32,359 nucleotides of DNA from Parapedobacter soli (lineage in GTDB: Bacteria; Bacteroidota; Bacteroidia; Sphingobacteriales; Sphingobacteriaceae), in contig NZ_JAMXAY010000051.1 of NCBI RefSeq assembly GCF_025460835.1, positions 1 through 32,359 of the forward strand, given 5' to 3'. The notes below the pieces were generated by a model. It had not been told where the DNA came from. It did no database searches and was given only the letters and a program-made list of their open reading frames with translations. The translations under genes and the position numbers were made by a program. Numbering within the stretch: the first letter of the stretch is position 1; each line of letters opens with the position of its first letter. Below are positions 16,001 through 25,705 of the stretch, piece by piece.

Positions 16001-17613
16001 AAATGAATCAAAAAATCAGTGTAATCATTCCTGTTTATAATGCAGGAAAATATTTGTTGCCAACATTGAATTCCATTCGCTTTCAAACCTACCGAAATTT
16101 GGAAATTATTTGCGTGTTGGACGATCCGAGTGATAATTCTGCTGAAATCGCCACCCGAATTGCAGCTGAAGACGCGCGCGTTAAATTGGTTGTGCACTCG
16201 GAGAACCGAGGATTACCCCGCGCGAGGAACTCGGGCGTCGAAAATGCAACGGGTGAATATATCCATTTTATGGATTCGGACGATCTGATAAATCACGATT
16301 TTTACGAAATTCTGTTGAACGCGGCAAATGAAACGGGCGCGGATGTTTGCGCTTGTTCGGTGTTTTACGAGAGGAAACCGAAACAAAGCATTTGGTTCGC
16401 GGATGATGAAGTTATAACTGGTCGAAATAAGATTCATAAATCCGAAGTTCTGTATCGGGGTTGGGTATGGAGATATTTAATCAAAAAGAGCTTTTGGGAC
16501 GAGCACGGTTTTCTATTTCCGGATTTCATCCCAATGCAAGATATCGTTGTTGCTATCTCAATCGTACATCATGCAAATAAACTAGCGGTTTGTCGGGATG
16601 CCGTGTATTTTTATAAAAATAGAAGCTCTTCCATCCTGAACCGAAACAGAAGCAGTGACAATCCGCAGCAAAAGAAACAATGGAAAGAAAATGTACGAAC
16701 TGCAAAAAGGACGATAAAAGACTTAATCCGGGATTATAAAATCAAGCGCCCCGCCAAAGCAGTTCTCCGGCTAAAAGAACGTATCACGGGAAAATATACC
16801 TGCGATAACAACCCGATAAAATACGGCAAATTTGATAAAAAAATCAGTGTAATCATGCCGGTGTACAATGTTGAAAGATATTTGTTACGGGCGTTGAATT
16901 CCGTTCGTTTCCAAACCTATAGCAATTTGGAGGTTATTTGCGTGTTGGACTGCCCGACTGATGGTTCCACCGAAATCGCCACCCGGGTTGCAGCAGAAGA
17001 CCCGCGCATTAAATTGGTTGAGCACTCAGAAAACAGAGGCTTGCCCACCGCAAGAAATTCGGGCGTTGAACATGCAACAGGAGAATATATCCATTTTATG
17101 GATTCGGACGACTGGCTTAGCCCTGATTTTTATGAAACATTGATTCATGGTGTGGAAGAAGCCCAAGCCGACGTTGCAGCCTGCTCGGTTTTTTATGAAA
17201 AAAAACCAATAAAAAGTATTTGGTTCCGGAAAAGCGAAGCCTTAGTGGATACCAACGATAAATTGGAGAAGACAGAAGTAACCATACGTGGATGGGCATG
17301 GCGGTACTTGATTAGGCGGGAATTTTGGAACCAACAGCATCTTTCGTTCCCCGATTTGGTGCCCAAGGAAGACACGCCTGCTATGGTCGAAATGATTTAT
17401 TATGCCAACAAGGTGGCCCTCTGTCCCGGTGCTTTGTATTACTACAAAAATCGGGAAGGCTCTATCCTCAACAAAAAGCATGACCCGGTCCGTGAAAAGC
17501 AAAGCAGTGAAAATCGCCGGAAAGCACGTGGCGTTATAAAAGATTTTATGGAAGCAAATGAGATTAAACGGCCGAGTAGGCTGAGGTATTACCTAAAGAA
17601 ATATATTGCTTAA
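15997..17613 (+). CDS. Tandem GT2-GT2 glycosyltransferase from internal duplication
   Basis: The 538-residue protein contains two complete GT2 domains in a row, about 7-277 and 283-538. Each has KISVI(I/M)PVYN, ICVLD-x-P-(S/T)-D, HSENRGLP-x-ARNSGVE, ATGEYIHFMDSDD, GW(V/A)WRYLI and a YYKNR-like end. The offset between copies is 276 codons (828 nt), and 29 bases around HFMDSDD are identical (16255-16283 and 17083-17111). The fused copies keep both metal-binding SDD sites, so both may work. The start ATG overlaps the GT32 stop (ATGA), so translation is likely coupled. Such twin enzymes can add two alternating or identical sugars. Its closest relative in the window is the single-domain GT2 at 11318. 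Confidence 0.92.
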   Translation: MKMNQKISVIIPVYNAGKYLLPTLNSIRFQTYRNLEIICVLDDPSDNSAEIATRIAAEDARVKLVVHSENRGLPRARNSGVENATGEYIHFMDSDDLINHDFYEILLNAANETGADVCACSVFYERKPKQSIWFADDEVITGRNKIHKSEVLYRGWVWRYLIKKSFWDEHGFLFPDFIPMQDIVVAISIVHHANKLAVCRDAVYFYKNRSSSILNRNRSSDNPQQKKQWKENVRTAKRTIKDLIRDYKIKRPAKAVLRLKERITGKYTCDNNPIKYGKFDKKISVIMPVYNVERYLLRALNSVRFQTYSNLEVICVLDCPTDGSTEIATRVAAEDPRIKLVEHSENRGLPTARNSGVEHATGEYIHFMDSDDWLSPDFYETLIHGVEEAQADVAACSVFYEKKPIKSIWFRKSEALVDTNDKLEKTEVTIRGWAWRYLIRREFWNQQHLSFPDLVPKEDTPAMVEMIYYANKVALCPGALYYYKNREGSILNKKHDPVREKQSSENRRKARGVIKDFMEANEIKRPSRLRYYLKKYIA

Positions 17614-17679
17614 CAGCGGGTGTTCCGGGAACAGTAAGGTCAAAAATAAGGCGGACGGTAAAATAAACGTAGTAGAGAA

Positions 17680-18663
17680 ATGAAACAGCTGTTGCAAAAC
17701 ACGGTCAGGGAAGCAGCGTTTTTCTTCAGAAAAATCAGCAGCAAGCCAAAACAGCTGAAAAAGGCTAGAAAAGCGAAAAGGGATTTGCTTTTACAAGCCG
17801 AAGTGGCGGGGAAATTAGATGGTTATATCGCGGAATTTTTAACAGGGAAAATAGAAAAGGTGGTGACGGTTGCCAAAAAGCCCGAACTGGTCGGAAAAAA
17901 AATAACCTGGCAGTTTTGGCAACAGGGAGTAGATGAAGACATACCTAAAATTGTGAAGATCTGCTTGGATTCCGTGAAAAAGCACAACAACGGATACGAG
18001 GTAGTTGTATTATCGAAAGATACATTACACGAGTATGTTGATGAATTACCCGATCTGGTCTGGGAGAAATTCGGTACGGGTGGATTTGATTTTCCCAAAA
18101 TAGCGAATCTTGTTCGATTACAACTGCTTTCGGCTTATGGAGGTGTTTGGCTCGATTCGACCATCTACCTGACGAAACCGCTGGAGATGGACTGGCTCCA
18201 ACAAGACTTTTTTGCGCTTCAACGTGCCGAAACCCCACCTCCTGATGCGTCTTTTTTCAATAAAAGTGACCCCTTATTTTTTAGTTGGAATCCAAATCAC
18301 CAAGTCAAGTTGCTCAACTCCTTTATCGTAGCGAAACCGCACCATAAAATTATTGACGATTTGCTTTCCATTCATCTTGAGTATTGGAAAAGAGAGCCGG
18401 AAATCAATCATTATTTCTTTTTTCAAATCATGTTCAACCGTATGATACGGAATCCGGAATGGAAGAGTTTGAATTGTGAGATTGTTGGGCATACCGATTG
18501 TCACAAGCTACAAGTCGCTGCGTTCGATAAATTTGATCGTAAGGTTTATGAGGAAGCCGTCGCAAAATGTAACATGCATAAACTATCGCTCTATCTCTCC
18601 AAAAAAAGACTGCCTGCCGGGTCGTTTGCCGATGTTATCATTAACCAGCGAAACGAGAAGTAG
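17680..18663 (+). CDS. GT32 capsular polysaccharide synthesis protein
   Basis: The 327-residue protein belongs to the Caps_synth/GT32 group (DxD-like site in GGVWLDST, 154-161, Asp 159). It has KKITWQFWQQGVDEDIPKIV (74-93), DFPKIANLVRLQLLSAYGG (137-155), then a C-terminal half with IVAKPHHKIIDD and YWKREPEINHYFFFQIMF. A basic coiled N-terminus (about 20-40, Lys/Arg-rich) may bind the membrane. It is an intact paralog of the frameshifted gene at 15075 and is the third gene of the same operon, 66 bases after the tandem GT2. Enzymes of this group transfer hexoses in capsule or O-antigen synthesis; the specific sugar cannot be told. Confidence 0.9.
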   Translation: MKQLLQNTVREAAFFFRKISSKPKQLKKARKAKRDLLLQAEVAGKLDGYIAEFLTGKIEKVVTVAKKPELVGKKITWQFWQQGVDEDIPKIVKICLDSVKKHNNGYEVVVLSKDTLHEYVDELPDLVWEKFGTGGFDFPKIANLVRLQLLSAYGGVWLDSTIYLTKPLEMDWLQQDFFALQRAETPPPDASFFNKSDPLFFSWNPNHQVKLLNSFIVAKPHHKIIDDLLSIHLEYWKREPEINHYFFFQIMFNRMIRNPEWKSLNCEIVGHTDCHKLQVAAFDKFDRKVYEEAVAKCNMHKLSLYLSKKRLPAGSFADVIINQRNEK

Positions 18664-18723
18664 AACGATGTTCTCGAAGAACGCTGTGCTCAGAAGTAAT
18701 GATAGCTGGGTTGAAAAGACTGA

Positions 18724-19410
18724 TCAAGGAAAGAACACGCCGAAAAGTACAACACCAAGAAAATAGGCCGTAAACGCTAGAGCTAATATTTTTCCGTGTT
18801 GCGGGGAATAGATTCGCGTTTTTTCAGAAGAATCCAGATGAAAAAGTTTTTTCCGGAGAGATGCGAATACGGCGTACGAAATCGTTGCTATGAGTATGCC
18901 TGCCAATACACCGCCTACAACATCCGAAATGAAGTGCACCCCGAGGTAAATCCGGGAATAACTGATTAGCGTTGCCCAAACAAGTGACACGAGCGTTACC
19001 CAGCGGTTTCGGAATACCAACGACAAAAAAACAGCAAAACCGAAGCTGTTTGTCGCATGTCCTGAAATGAAACTGAACCCGCCACCTCGATGCTCATTCA
19101 CCATATCCACGAAGTCTTTGAAATCAGGATGGTGGGTAGGGCGGAGCCGTTCAAAAAAGGGCTTCACCAATCCAGATGAAAATTGGTCGCACACAACAAT
19201 CATCAAGATGAAGAAAATCAACACAAGTGCCGCTTCTTTTTTCAACGTTTTGTAAAAAAGAAACAGTGCCACAAATACATAGAATGGAAACCATGCACTA
19301 GTTCTGCTTACGATCCACATCACATTGTCCCAAAAAACAGAGTTGCTACCATTTAACAGGAAAAACAGGTCGCGCTCATAAGGGAGTAGGTTCTCTATGA
19401 ATTCTTTCAC
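18724..19410 (-). CDS. PAP2-family membrane phosphatase
   Basis: The 228-residue integral membrane protein carries the three phosphatase motifs: KPFFERLRP (83-91), ISGHA (115-119, with Ile in place of the usual Pro of PSGH) and SRIYLGVHFISD (152-163, with Arg 153, His 159 and Asp 163). Hydrophobic segments lie at about 40-75 and 125-185. The family includes undecaprenyl-diphosphate and lipid A phosphatases acting outside the cytoplasmic membrane. Next to glycosyltransferases, recycling the lipid carrier or dephosphorylating a lipid-linked glycan is plausible but inferred. The start is GTG 19410; no upstream ATG is in frame nearby. It lies 29 bases after the GT92-like gene and probably forms an operon with it. 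Confidence 0.9.
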   Translation of the reverse strand: MKEFIENLLPYERDLFFLLNGSNSVFWDNVMWIVSRTSAWFPFYVFVALFLFYKTLKKEAALVLIFFILMIVVCDQFSSGLVKPFFERLRPTHHPDFKDFVDMVNEHRGGGFSFISGHATNSFGFAVFLSLVFRNRWVTLVSLVWATLISYSRIYLGVHFISDVVGGVLAGILIATISYAVFASLRKKLFHLDSSEKTRIYSPQHGKILALAFTAYFLGVVLFGVFFP

Positions 19411-19439
19411 TGCTGGCTTTTTTGGTCAGGAGACAGGAG

Positions 19440-20249
19440 TTAAACGATATTTCTGAATGACTCAGGAAGCTTTACAACTAATTTCCAATTTGCCATCGTG
19501 GGCTTATTCCATGCATATGGCGGCCTGACCCATGCCTGGACAGTGCGTGCCCATGGGAACCATACGTCTCCCTGCTGGGCCTTTTTTTTAGTCACCATAT
19601 CAATGGTCTTCGCCCTTTTCATGATGTGGCGCTTGCGTCCCGTTGCCATCCGGTCTTTATCGAGGAATCGTTGCTGAATGATATCGTAATCAACAGAGCC
19701 AAAATGTAGTAAATATAGGTTGGGGTCGATGTTGAAGTTATGTCCTAAAACCCGGTGGAAGCCGGAACCCCAACTGACTGGGCTTGATATGACCGACGGT
19801 TTGGTATATCGTGCGGATACCAAAGCATACTGCCGTTGCGTGAGAAAAGGCAATGTGTCGTCAAGCTTAGCCTCTTCGCCCAACTTCTGTCCAACATCCA
19901 AGCCTAGGCCCGATACCGAAGGTGCAATCTTAATTTCGCTTAGGTATTCGACCAATGTTTTTCCGCAGCGAGGGTCCACGGCCAGGAATTCATCTGCGTC
20001 TGCGCCGATGACCAAATCGTAGTGTTGGAGCAAGCGCCCTGCCACTTTGGAAAGAAATCCTAAGCGGCGCTTCTCAGCGCGGACAACATGTTCCACAACG
20101 CGCTTTTCATGCTTTACATTCACCTTTCCAGCATTTTTCGGGATGGGCTGATCCTCGCCGTCGAGGAAGATATACAGGTGTTCTTCCCCAAGGTGTTTTG
20201 CGTAATAGTCAATCCAACGGGTTAAGAAGAAATCGTCGTTCCGGGCCAT
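19440..20249 (-). CDS. GT92/Glyco_tranf_2_4-like glycosyltransferase, N-terminus probably cut by an A7 tract
   Basis: From ATG 20249 the protein has 269 residues: MARNDDFFLTRWIDYYAKHL, GEEHLYIFLDGED (21-33), then IGADADEF (81-88, the DxD metal site) and a C-terminus rich in basic and aromatic residues. Family members normally start earlier, with a strand like 'KICAITMxRND'. Here the codons just upstream read KKICAIT in frame but have a stop before any ATG. An ATG at 20281 lies in the neighbouring frame; adding one A to the A7 run (20264-20270 on plus as T7) would give MSKIKKICAITMARNDD. So the gene may be switched off, mildly truncated or affected by a base-calling error. It likely adds a sugar in the cytoplasm. 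Confidence 0.75.
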   Translation of the reverse strand: MARNDDFFLTRWIDYYAKHLGEEHLYIFLDGEDQPIPKNAGKVNVKHEKRVVEHVVRAEKRRLGFLSKVAGRLLQHYDLVIGADADEFLAVDPRCGKTLVEYLSEIKIAPSVSGLGLDVGQKLGEEAKLDDTLPFLTQRQYALVSARYTKPSVISSPVSWGSGFHRVLGHNFNIDPNLYLLHFGSVDYDIIQQRFLDKDRMATGRKRHIMKRAKTIDMVTKKKAQQGDVWFPWARTVQAWVRPPYAWNKPTMANWKLVVKLPESFRNIV

Positions 20250-20610
20250 GGTTATGGCACATATTTTTTTATTTTACTCATTTTCAGCAAAAAAAATCAG
20301 CAAATACAAAGTAAAGCCTAGCCTGTATTTTTTTCCAAACTCATTTGCTCGACGCACTGTTAGGAAAAGCAACCAGCAGCTGCAATGCCCTAATCGTCGA
20401 ATAAACGTCCACTCGGCGTTGAAGCTGCTAAGTTAAACAGCCTGTATTTAGAGGATGTTATGTTATCATGAAGCTTATGTGGTTCTATGGTGTGCCCGGG
20501 GCTAAAAGCGAGATGTTTTTTTCGTATTTCGTATGTTTTTCGTAAATCGGTACGAGGGTTGCAGTATGTCTTATCTTTTGGTAACTTAATTAGACAGAGG
20601 GGGGTGTATC
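20250..20610. other. Divergent intergenic region at the right edge of the island
   Basis: About 360 AT-rich bases. They contain the direct repeat AGCCTGTATTT (20320-20330 and 20439-20449), three TTTCGTA copies (20520-20526, 20527-20533, 20538-20544) and a near-match -7 box TATCTTTTG (20572-20580) before sixA. I find no gene here. Confidence 0.5.
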
Positions 20611-21108
20611 ATGGCCAAGCATTTATTCATCGTCAGGCACGCAAAATCGGATTGGGGCTTCGACGTAAGTGATTTCGACCGGCCGCTCAACTCGCGTGGA
20701 TTCAAAAACGCACCGAGAATGGCCAAACGGCTGGCCGATCATGCCGTGAAACCCCAACTGCTGGTCAGTAGCCCGGCAAAACGGGCCATTACAACGGCGC
20801 AGATTTTCGCCGAATCCCTGGACATCCCTGTGAATGAGATAAAACTCGAGCCTCGGATATACGAAGCCTTGCCCAATACATTGCTGCAAATCGTCTGCGA
20901 ATTGGACAATAGTGTTGATAGTGTAGCCTTTTTTGGACATAATCCAGGGCTTACCCTGCTGGTCAATTACCTGGCTGACGACTCGGTTTATAACCTTACC
21001 ACGTGTAGTATCGTCCATATCCGTTTCGATAATGTACCCGATTGGGCCTCGATATCCGGCGGGATGGGAACTAAGGTTTGGTATACAGATCCAGGCAAAG
21101 AAGTTTAG
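20611..21108 (+). CDS. sixA: SixA-like phosphohistidine phosphatase
   Basis: A 165-residue histidine-phosphatase-superfamily protein. It has the catalytic LFIVRHAKSDW (His 10), LNSRGFKNAPRMAKRLAD, LVSSPAKRAITTAQIFAE, Glu in the EALP segment and the second catalytic His in FFGHNPGLT. The short length and 'RHAKS' version of the RHG motif are typical of SixA, which removes phosphate from phosphohistidines of signalling or phosphotransferase proteins. The start ATG follows GAGGGGGG, a possible ribosome-binding site. It stands alone at the border of the glycan island, upstream of the DUF255 gene and probably with its own promoter. Confidence 0.9.
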   Translation: MAKHLFIVRHAKSDWGFDVSDFDRPLNSRGFKNAPRMAKRLADHAVKPQLLVSSPAKRAITTAQIFAESLDIPVNEIKLEPRIYEALPNTLLQIVCELDNSVDSVAFFGHNPGLTLLVNYLADDSVYNLTTCSIVHIRFDNVPDWASISGGMGTKVWYTDPGKEV

Positions 21109-21153
21109 TCAAAGATAGCGTTGCGCTGTTTGCTATGTTCTGCAGAAAAACCT

Positions 21154-21161
21154 TAACTTTA
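21154..21161 (+). promoter_or_regulatory. -7-like box just before the DUF255 gene
   Basis: TAACTTTA (one mismatch from TAnnTTTG) lies seven bases before ATG 21169. The transcript would be leaderless or nearly so. Confidence 0.4.
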
Positions 21162-21168
21162 CCCCCAA

Positions 21169-23175
<2,007 letters not shown>

Positions 23176-23201
23176 TAAACAGGTCGTGTAATGTGCGGCC
23201 A

Positions 23202-23209
23202 TAACTTTA
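23202..23209 (+). promoter_or_regulatory. -7-like box just before the SlyD-like gene
   Basis: TAACTTTA, identical to the box at 21154, lies five bases before ATG 23215. It supports this ATG over the earlier in-frame ATG at 23191, which would lie upstream of the box. Confidence 0.4.
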
Positions 23210-23214
23210 AACAA

Positions 23215-23712
23215 ATGACTATAGCACCCAACAGCGTGGTAACGCTGACTTACAAACTCCACACCGTTGAAGATGGTGAAAAAACTTTCGTCGAAGAAGC
23301 CGGCAAAGACAATCCGCTGGACTTTCTGTTCGGAGTGGGCATGATGTTACCGAAGTTCGAAGAAAATATCGCTGGTTTGGGAGCTGGGGATACCAAAGAT
23401 TTTGAATTGGCTGCCGTAGACGCATACGGCGAAATCAATGAACAAGCCATTGCACCGCTGCCAGCCGACATGTTTAAGGAAAGCGGCCTTCCCGCCGTTG
23501 GTGAAATTTTACCGCTTCAGGACAATCAGGGTAACCAGTTCCGTGGTAAAGTAACCGAAGTAAGCCCCGAAACGGTGGTGGTAGATCTGAACCACCCAAT
23601 GGCCGGGCAGAACCTGCATTTCGCTATTGAAGTATTGTCCGTCCGTGAAGCCACGGAAGAGGAGCTGTCCCACGGACATTCGCACGGGCCTGACGGTACG
23701 CACGGGCATTAA
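23215..23712 (+). CDS. SlyD-like FKBP-type peptidyl-prolyl isomerase
   Basis: With ATG 23215 the product has 165 residues and starts MTIAPNSVVTLTYKLH. The FKBP core has NPLDFLFGVGMMLPKFEENI and AGLGAGDTKDFEL, with an IF ('insert-in-flap') chaperone domain at about 70-125 (AYGEINEQAIAPLPADMF, VDLNHPMAGQNLHFAIEV). The C-terminus is His-rich (GHSHGPDGTHGH), as in SlyD metal-binding tails. SlyD catalyses cis-trans isomerisation of prolyl bonds and can deliver nickel. In-frame ATG 23191 would add eight residues without homology. It is convergent with mnmD, ten bases apart. Confidence 0.88.
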   Translation: MTIAPNSVVTLTYKLHTVEDGEKTFVEEAGKDNPLDFLFGVGMMLPKFEENIAGLGAGDTKDFELAAVDAYGEINEQAIAPLPADMFKESGLPAVGEILPLQDNQGNQFRGKVTEVSPETVVVDLNHPMAGQNLHFAIEVLSVREATEEELSHGHSHGPDGTHGH

Positions 23713-23722
23713 TCGGTACGAT

Positions 23723-24391
23723 TTATTCTTTGGTTGCCCGGAGCATCTCTCTTTTACCAGGTGCTCCGGGTACTTTTTCTACGGTGAACCCGAAAGATTT
23801 CAGCACCCGTTTGAGATTGCCGGTAATGGCATAGGTGACAAACACCCCACCCGGTTTCAAAAAAGTACATACATGCCGTAATGTTTCTTCCGTCCACATC
23901 TCCGGTTGATGTACCGCCGCAAAGGCATCGAAATACAAGACATCAAAGTGCTTTTCGGTAGTGAACTCCAGTGCCGGGCAAGGGGCGATCTGCAGCACGC
24001 AACCCTCTCCGATTACTTGCGGAGCCGTTAAACAATCCTTATAATGGGAGAGGAAGGACTGCCACAACGCCGGAGACACATAATCACCATATCCGGTTTG
24101 GGCCAGCGTGTCGGCCGGTAACGGATACGCTTCTACGCCCGTGTAATCAAGGTCGGAACCGTCCGCATGGCAGTGGTCCGCTGTCAGCAGAAAATTAAGT
24201 CCTGTGCCAAACCCTATTTCGAGCACAGTGACCGCTGGTGGATGGTGTAGAGACATGAAATGCTTTAGTCCCATGCCGAGGAACACATGCTTGCTTTCCT
24301 GCACCGCGCCGTGGCGTGAATGGTAATGCTCGCCGATGCGCGGATGGTATAGTGTTTTGGAACCGTCAGACGTGATAACAAATTCGACCAT
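23723..24391 (-). CDS. mnmD: tRNA 5-methylaminomethyl-2-thiouridine methyltransferase MnmD
   Basis: The 222-residue protein is the free-standing methyltransferase of the DUF752/Methyltransf_30 family. The N-terminus has DGSKTLYHPRIGEHYHSRHG, the SAM-binding motif is TVLEIGFGTGLNFLL, and FDVLYFDAFAAVHQPEMW with LKPGGVFVTYA complete the Rossmann fold. In E. coli the same activity is the N-terminal half of the bifunctional MnmC; here no FAD domain follows, so it is MnmD-type. It performs the last methylation to mnm5(s2)U34 in tRNA wobble positions. ATG 24391 is chosen; the longer frame begins at a TTG three codons upstream. A perfect -7 box lies six bases before the ATG. Confidence 0.88.
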   Translation of the reverse strand: MVEFVITSDGSKTLYHPRIGEHYHSRHGAVQESKHVFLGMGLKHFMSLHHPPAVTVLEIGFGTGLNFLLTADHCHADGSDLDYTGVEAYPLPADTLAQTGYGDYVSPALWQSFLSHYKDCLTAPQVIGEGCVLQIAPCPALEFTTEKHFDVLYFDAFAAVHQPEMWTEETLRHVCTFLKPGGVFVTYAITGNLKRVLKSFGFTVEKVPGAPGKREMLRATKE

Positions 24392-24397
24392 GTGGTG

Positions 24398-24405
24398 CAA
24401 ACTTA
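24398..24405 (-). promoter_or_regulatory. -7 box of mnmD
   Basis: The minus strand reads TAAGTTTG (24405-24398), a perfect TAnnTTTG, six bases before ATG 24391. Confidence 0.5.
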
Positions 24406-24436
24406 AAATAAATTCCTTTACTTTAGCTGCCTAAAT

Positions 24437-25705
24437 ATGGAAAGACAATCACCCCGATTCCTAGCAAATTACGGTAGCATTTTACTGCTATTGCTTGGTA
24501 TTGTTGTGGGAAGCATCATTGGTGGATTTTTCCCGGGGACGGTGGTTTGGCTCAAACCCCTTGGTGATATTTTCCTCAATCTGCTGTTTGCCGCGGTTAT
24601 CCCCCTGCTGTTTTTCGCTATCGCATCGGCCGTTGCAAACATTGATAGCTCACAGAAATTGGGCCGTATCATTTCGGCGATGGCTGGCGTGTTTCTGGGA
24701 ACAATTATCATCGCGGCAGTATGTACCATCATTGCGTTATGGTTTTTCCCAGTAGATGCCCCCCAGGCAATGCAGGAAGCCAGTAACGATCTTTTCCAAG
24801 GCAACCCGGGCGATACGTGGGGTGATAGGCTTGTGCGGTTTGTTACAGTAGACGAGTTTTACAAGGTACTATCGCGGGAGAATATGCTGGCTTTCGTCAT
24901 TTTTTCGTTCCTCGTAGGTATTGCCGCCATGCGGGCCGGAAGCGCAGGTAAGTCTTTCCGTAAATTCCTGGTGTCTGGCAATGAAGTGATGAAACATTTG
25001 CTTCTCATGATCATGAAGATCGCCCCTGTCGGCCTGGGGGCTTACTTTGCATACCAAGTTGGTACCATCGGGCCGGAGCTTTTCGGGTTTTATGCGAAAC
25101 CATTGGGTTTGTATTATGCGCTTGGAGCCTTTTATTTCGTAGTCTTTTTCACTATCTACGCCTATATTGCAGGCGGTCGGCCGGGTATCACGCGGTTTTG
25201 GAAAAACAACATCCTGCCGTCGGCCACGGCTATCGGAACCTGTAGCAGCATCGCCACCATGCCTATAAACCTATCGGTAGCTCCCAAAATGGGGATACCC
25301 CCTGCTGTGGCCAACGTGGTCATCCCGTTGGGAGCCACATTGCATAAAGATGGGTCGTCCATGTCGAGCATTGTCAAGATTTACGTGGCCTTTGTACTTA
25401 TCGGCAGGGATTTCTTTGAGCCTACAACCCTCCTCACCGCTTTGGGGATTACCGTATTGGTAAGTATCGTGGCCGGTGGTATCCCGAATGGGGGGTATAT
25501 CGGCGAAATGCTGATGATTTCGGTTTATGGGCTCCCTACCGAAGCGATTCCGGCAGTAATGATCATTGGCACGCTGGTCGACCCCATGGCGACACTGCTC
25601 AACGCCACGGGTGATAATGTGGCGGCGATGCTGGTTGGGCGGTTTGCTGGTGGTAAAAGCAGGTTGAATATAGATAGGGGATTAAAGACGGATGACGCTG
25701 ATTGA
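24437..25705 (+). CDS. Dicarboxylate/amino acid:cation symporter (DAACS)
   Basis: The 422-residue membrane protein has the glutamate-transporter fold: an N-terminal helix run beginning YGSILLLLLGIVVG, then the serine-rich hairpin SATAIGTCSSIATMP (262-276), GATLHKDGSSM (299-309), the hairpin tip GGIPNGG (about 350) and the substrate/Na site NATGDN (389-394). These correspond to HP1, TM7, HP2 and TM8 of GltPh-type transporters. It moves glutamate, aspartate or C4-dicarboxylates with Na+ or H+. Asp 393 aligns with the TM8 Asp contacting substrate amino groups. Its end overlaps arfB by 14 bases, so the two are co-transcribed. It is divergent from mnmD. Confidence 0.9.
   Translation: MERQSPRFLANYGSILLLLLGIVVGSIIGGFFPGTVVWLKPLGDIFLNLLFAAVIPLLFFAIASAVANIDSSQKLGRIISAMAGVFLGTIIIAAVCTIIALWFFPVDAPQAMQEASNDLFQGNPGDTWGDRLVRFVTVDEFYKVLSRENMLAFVIFSFLVGIAAMRAGSAGKSFRKFLVSGNEVMKHLLLMIMKIAPVGLGAYFAYQVGTIGPELFGFYAKPLGLYYALGAFYFVVFFTIYAYIAGGRPGITRFWKNNILPSATAIGTCSSIATMPINLSVAPKMGIPPAVANVVIPLGATLHKDGSSMSSIVKIYVAFVLIGRDFFEPTTLLTALGITVLVSIVAGGIPNGGYIGEMLMISVYGLPTEAIPAVMIIGTLVDPMATLLNATGDNVAAMLVGRFAGGKSRLNIDRGLKTDDAD

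Noticed and set aside
18670-18682. GTTCT-CGA-AGAAC hairpin after the second GT32 gene
   Set aside because: Only five base pairs and no T-run; too weak to call a terminator.
20248-20436. Plus-strand 62-codon frame in the border region
   Set aside because: It is AT-rich chance coding that overlaps the GT92-like upstream region; no start context and no similarity recognised.
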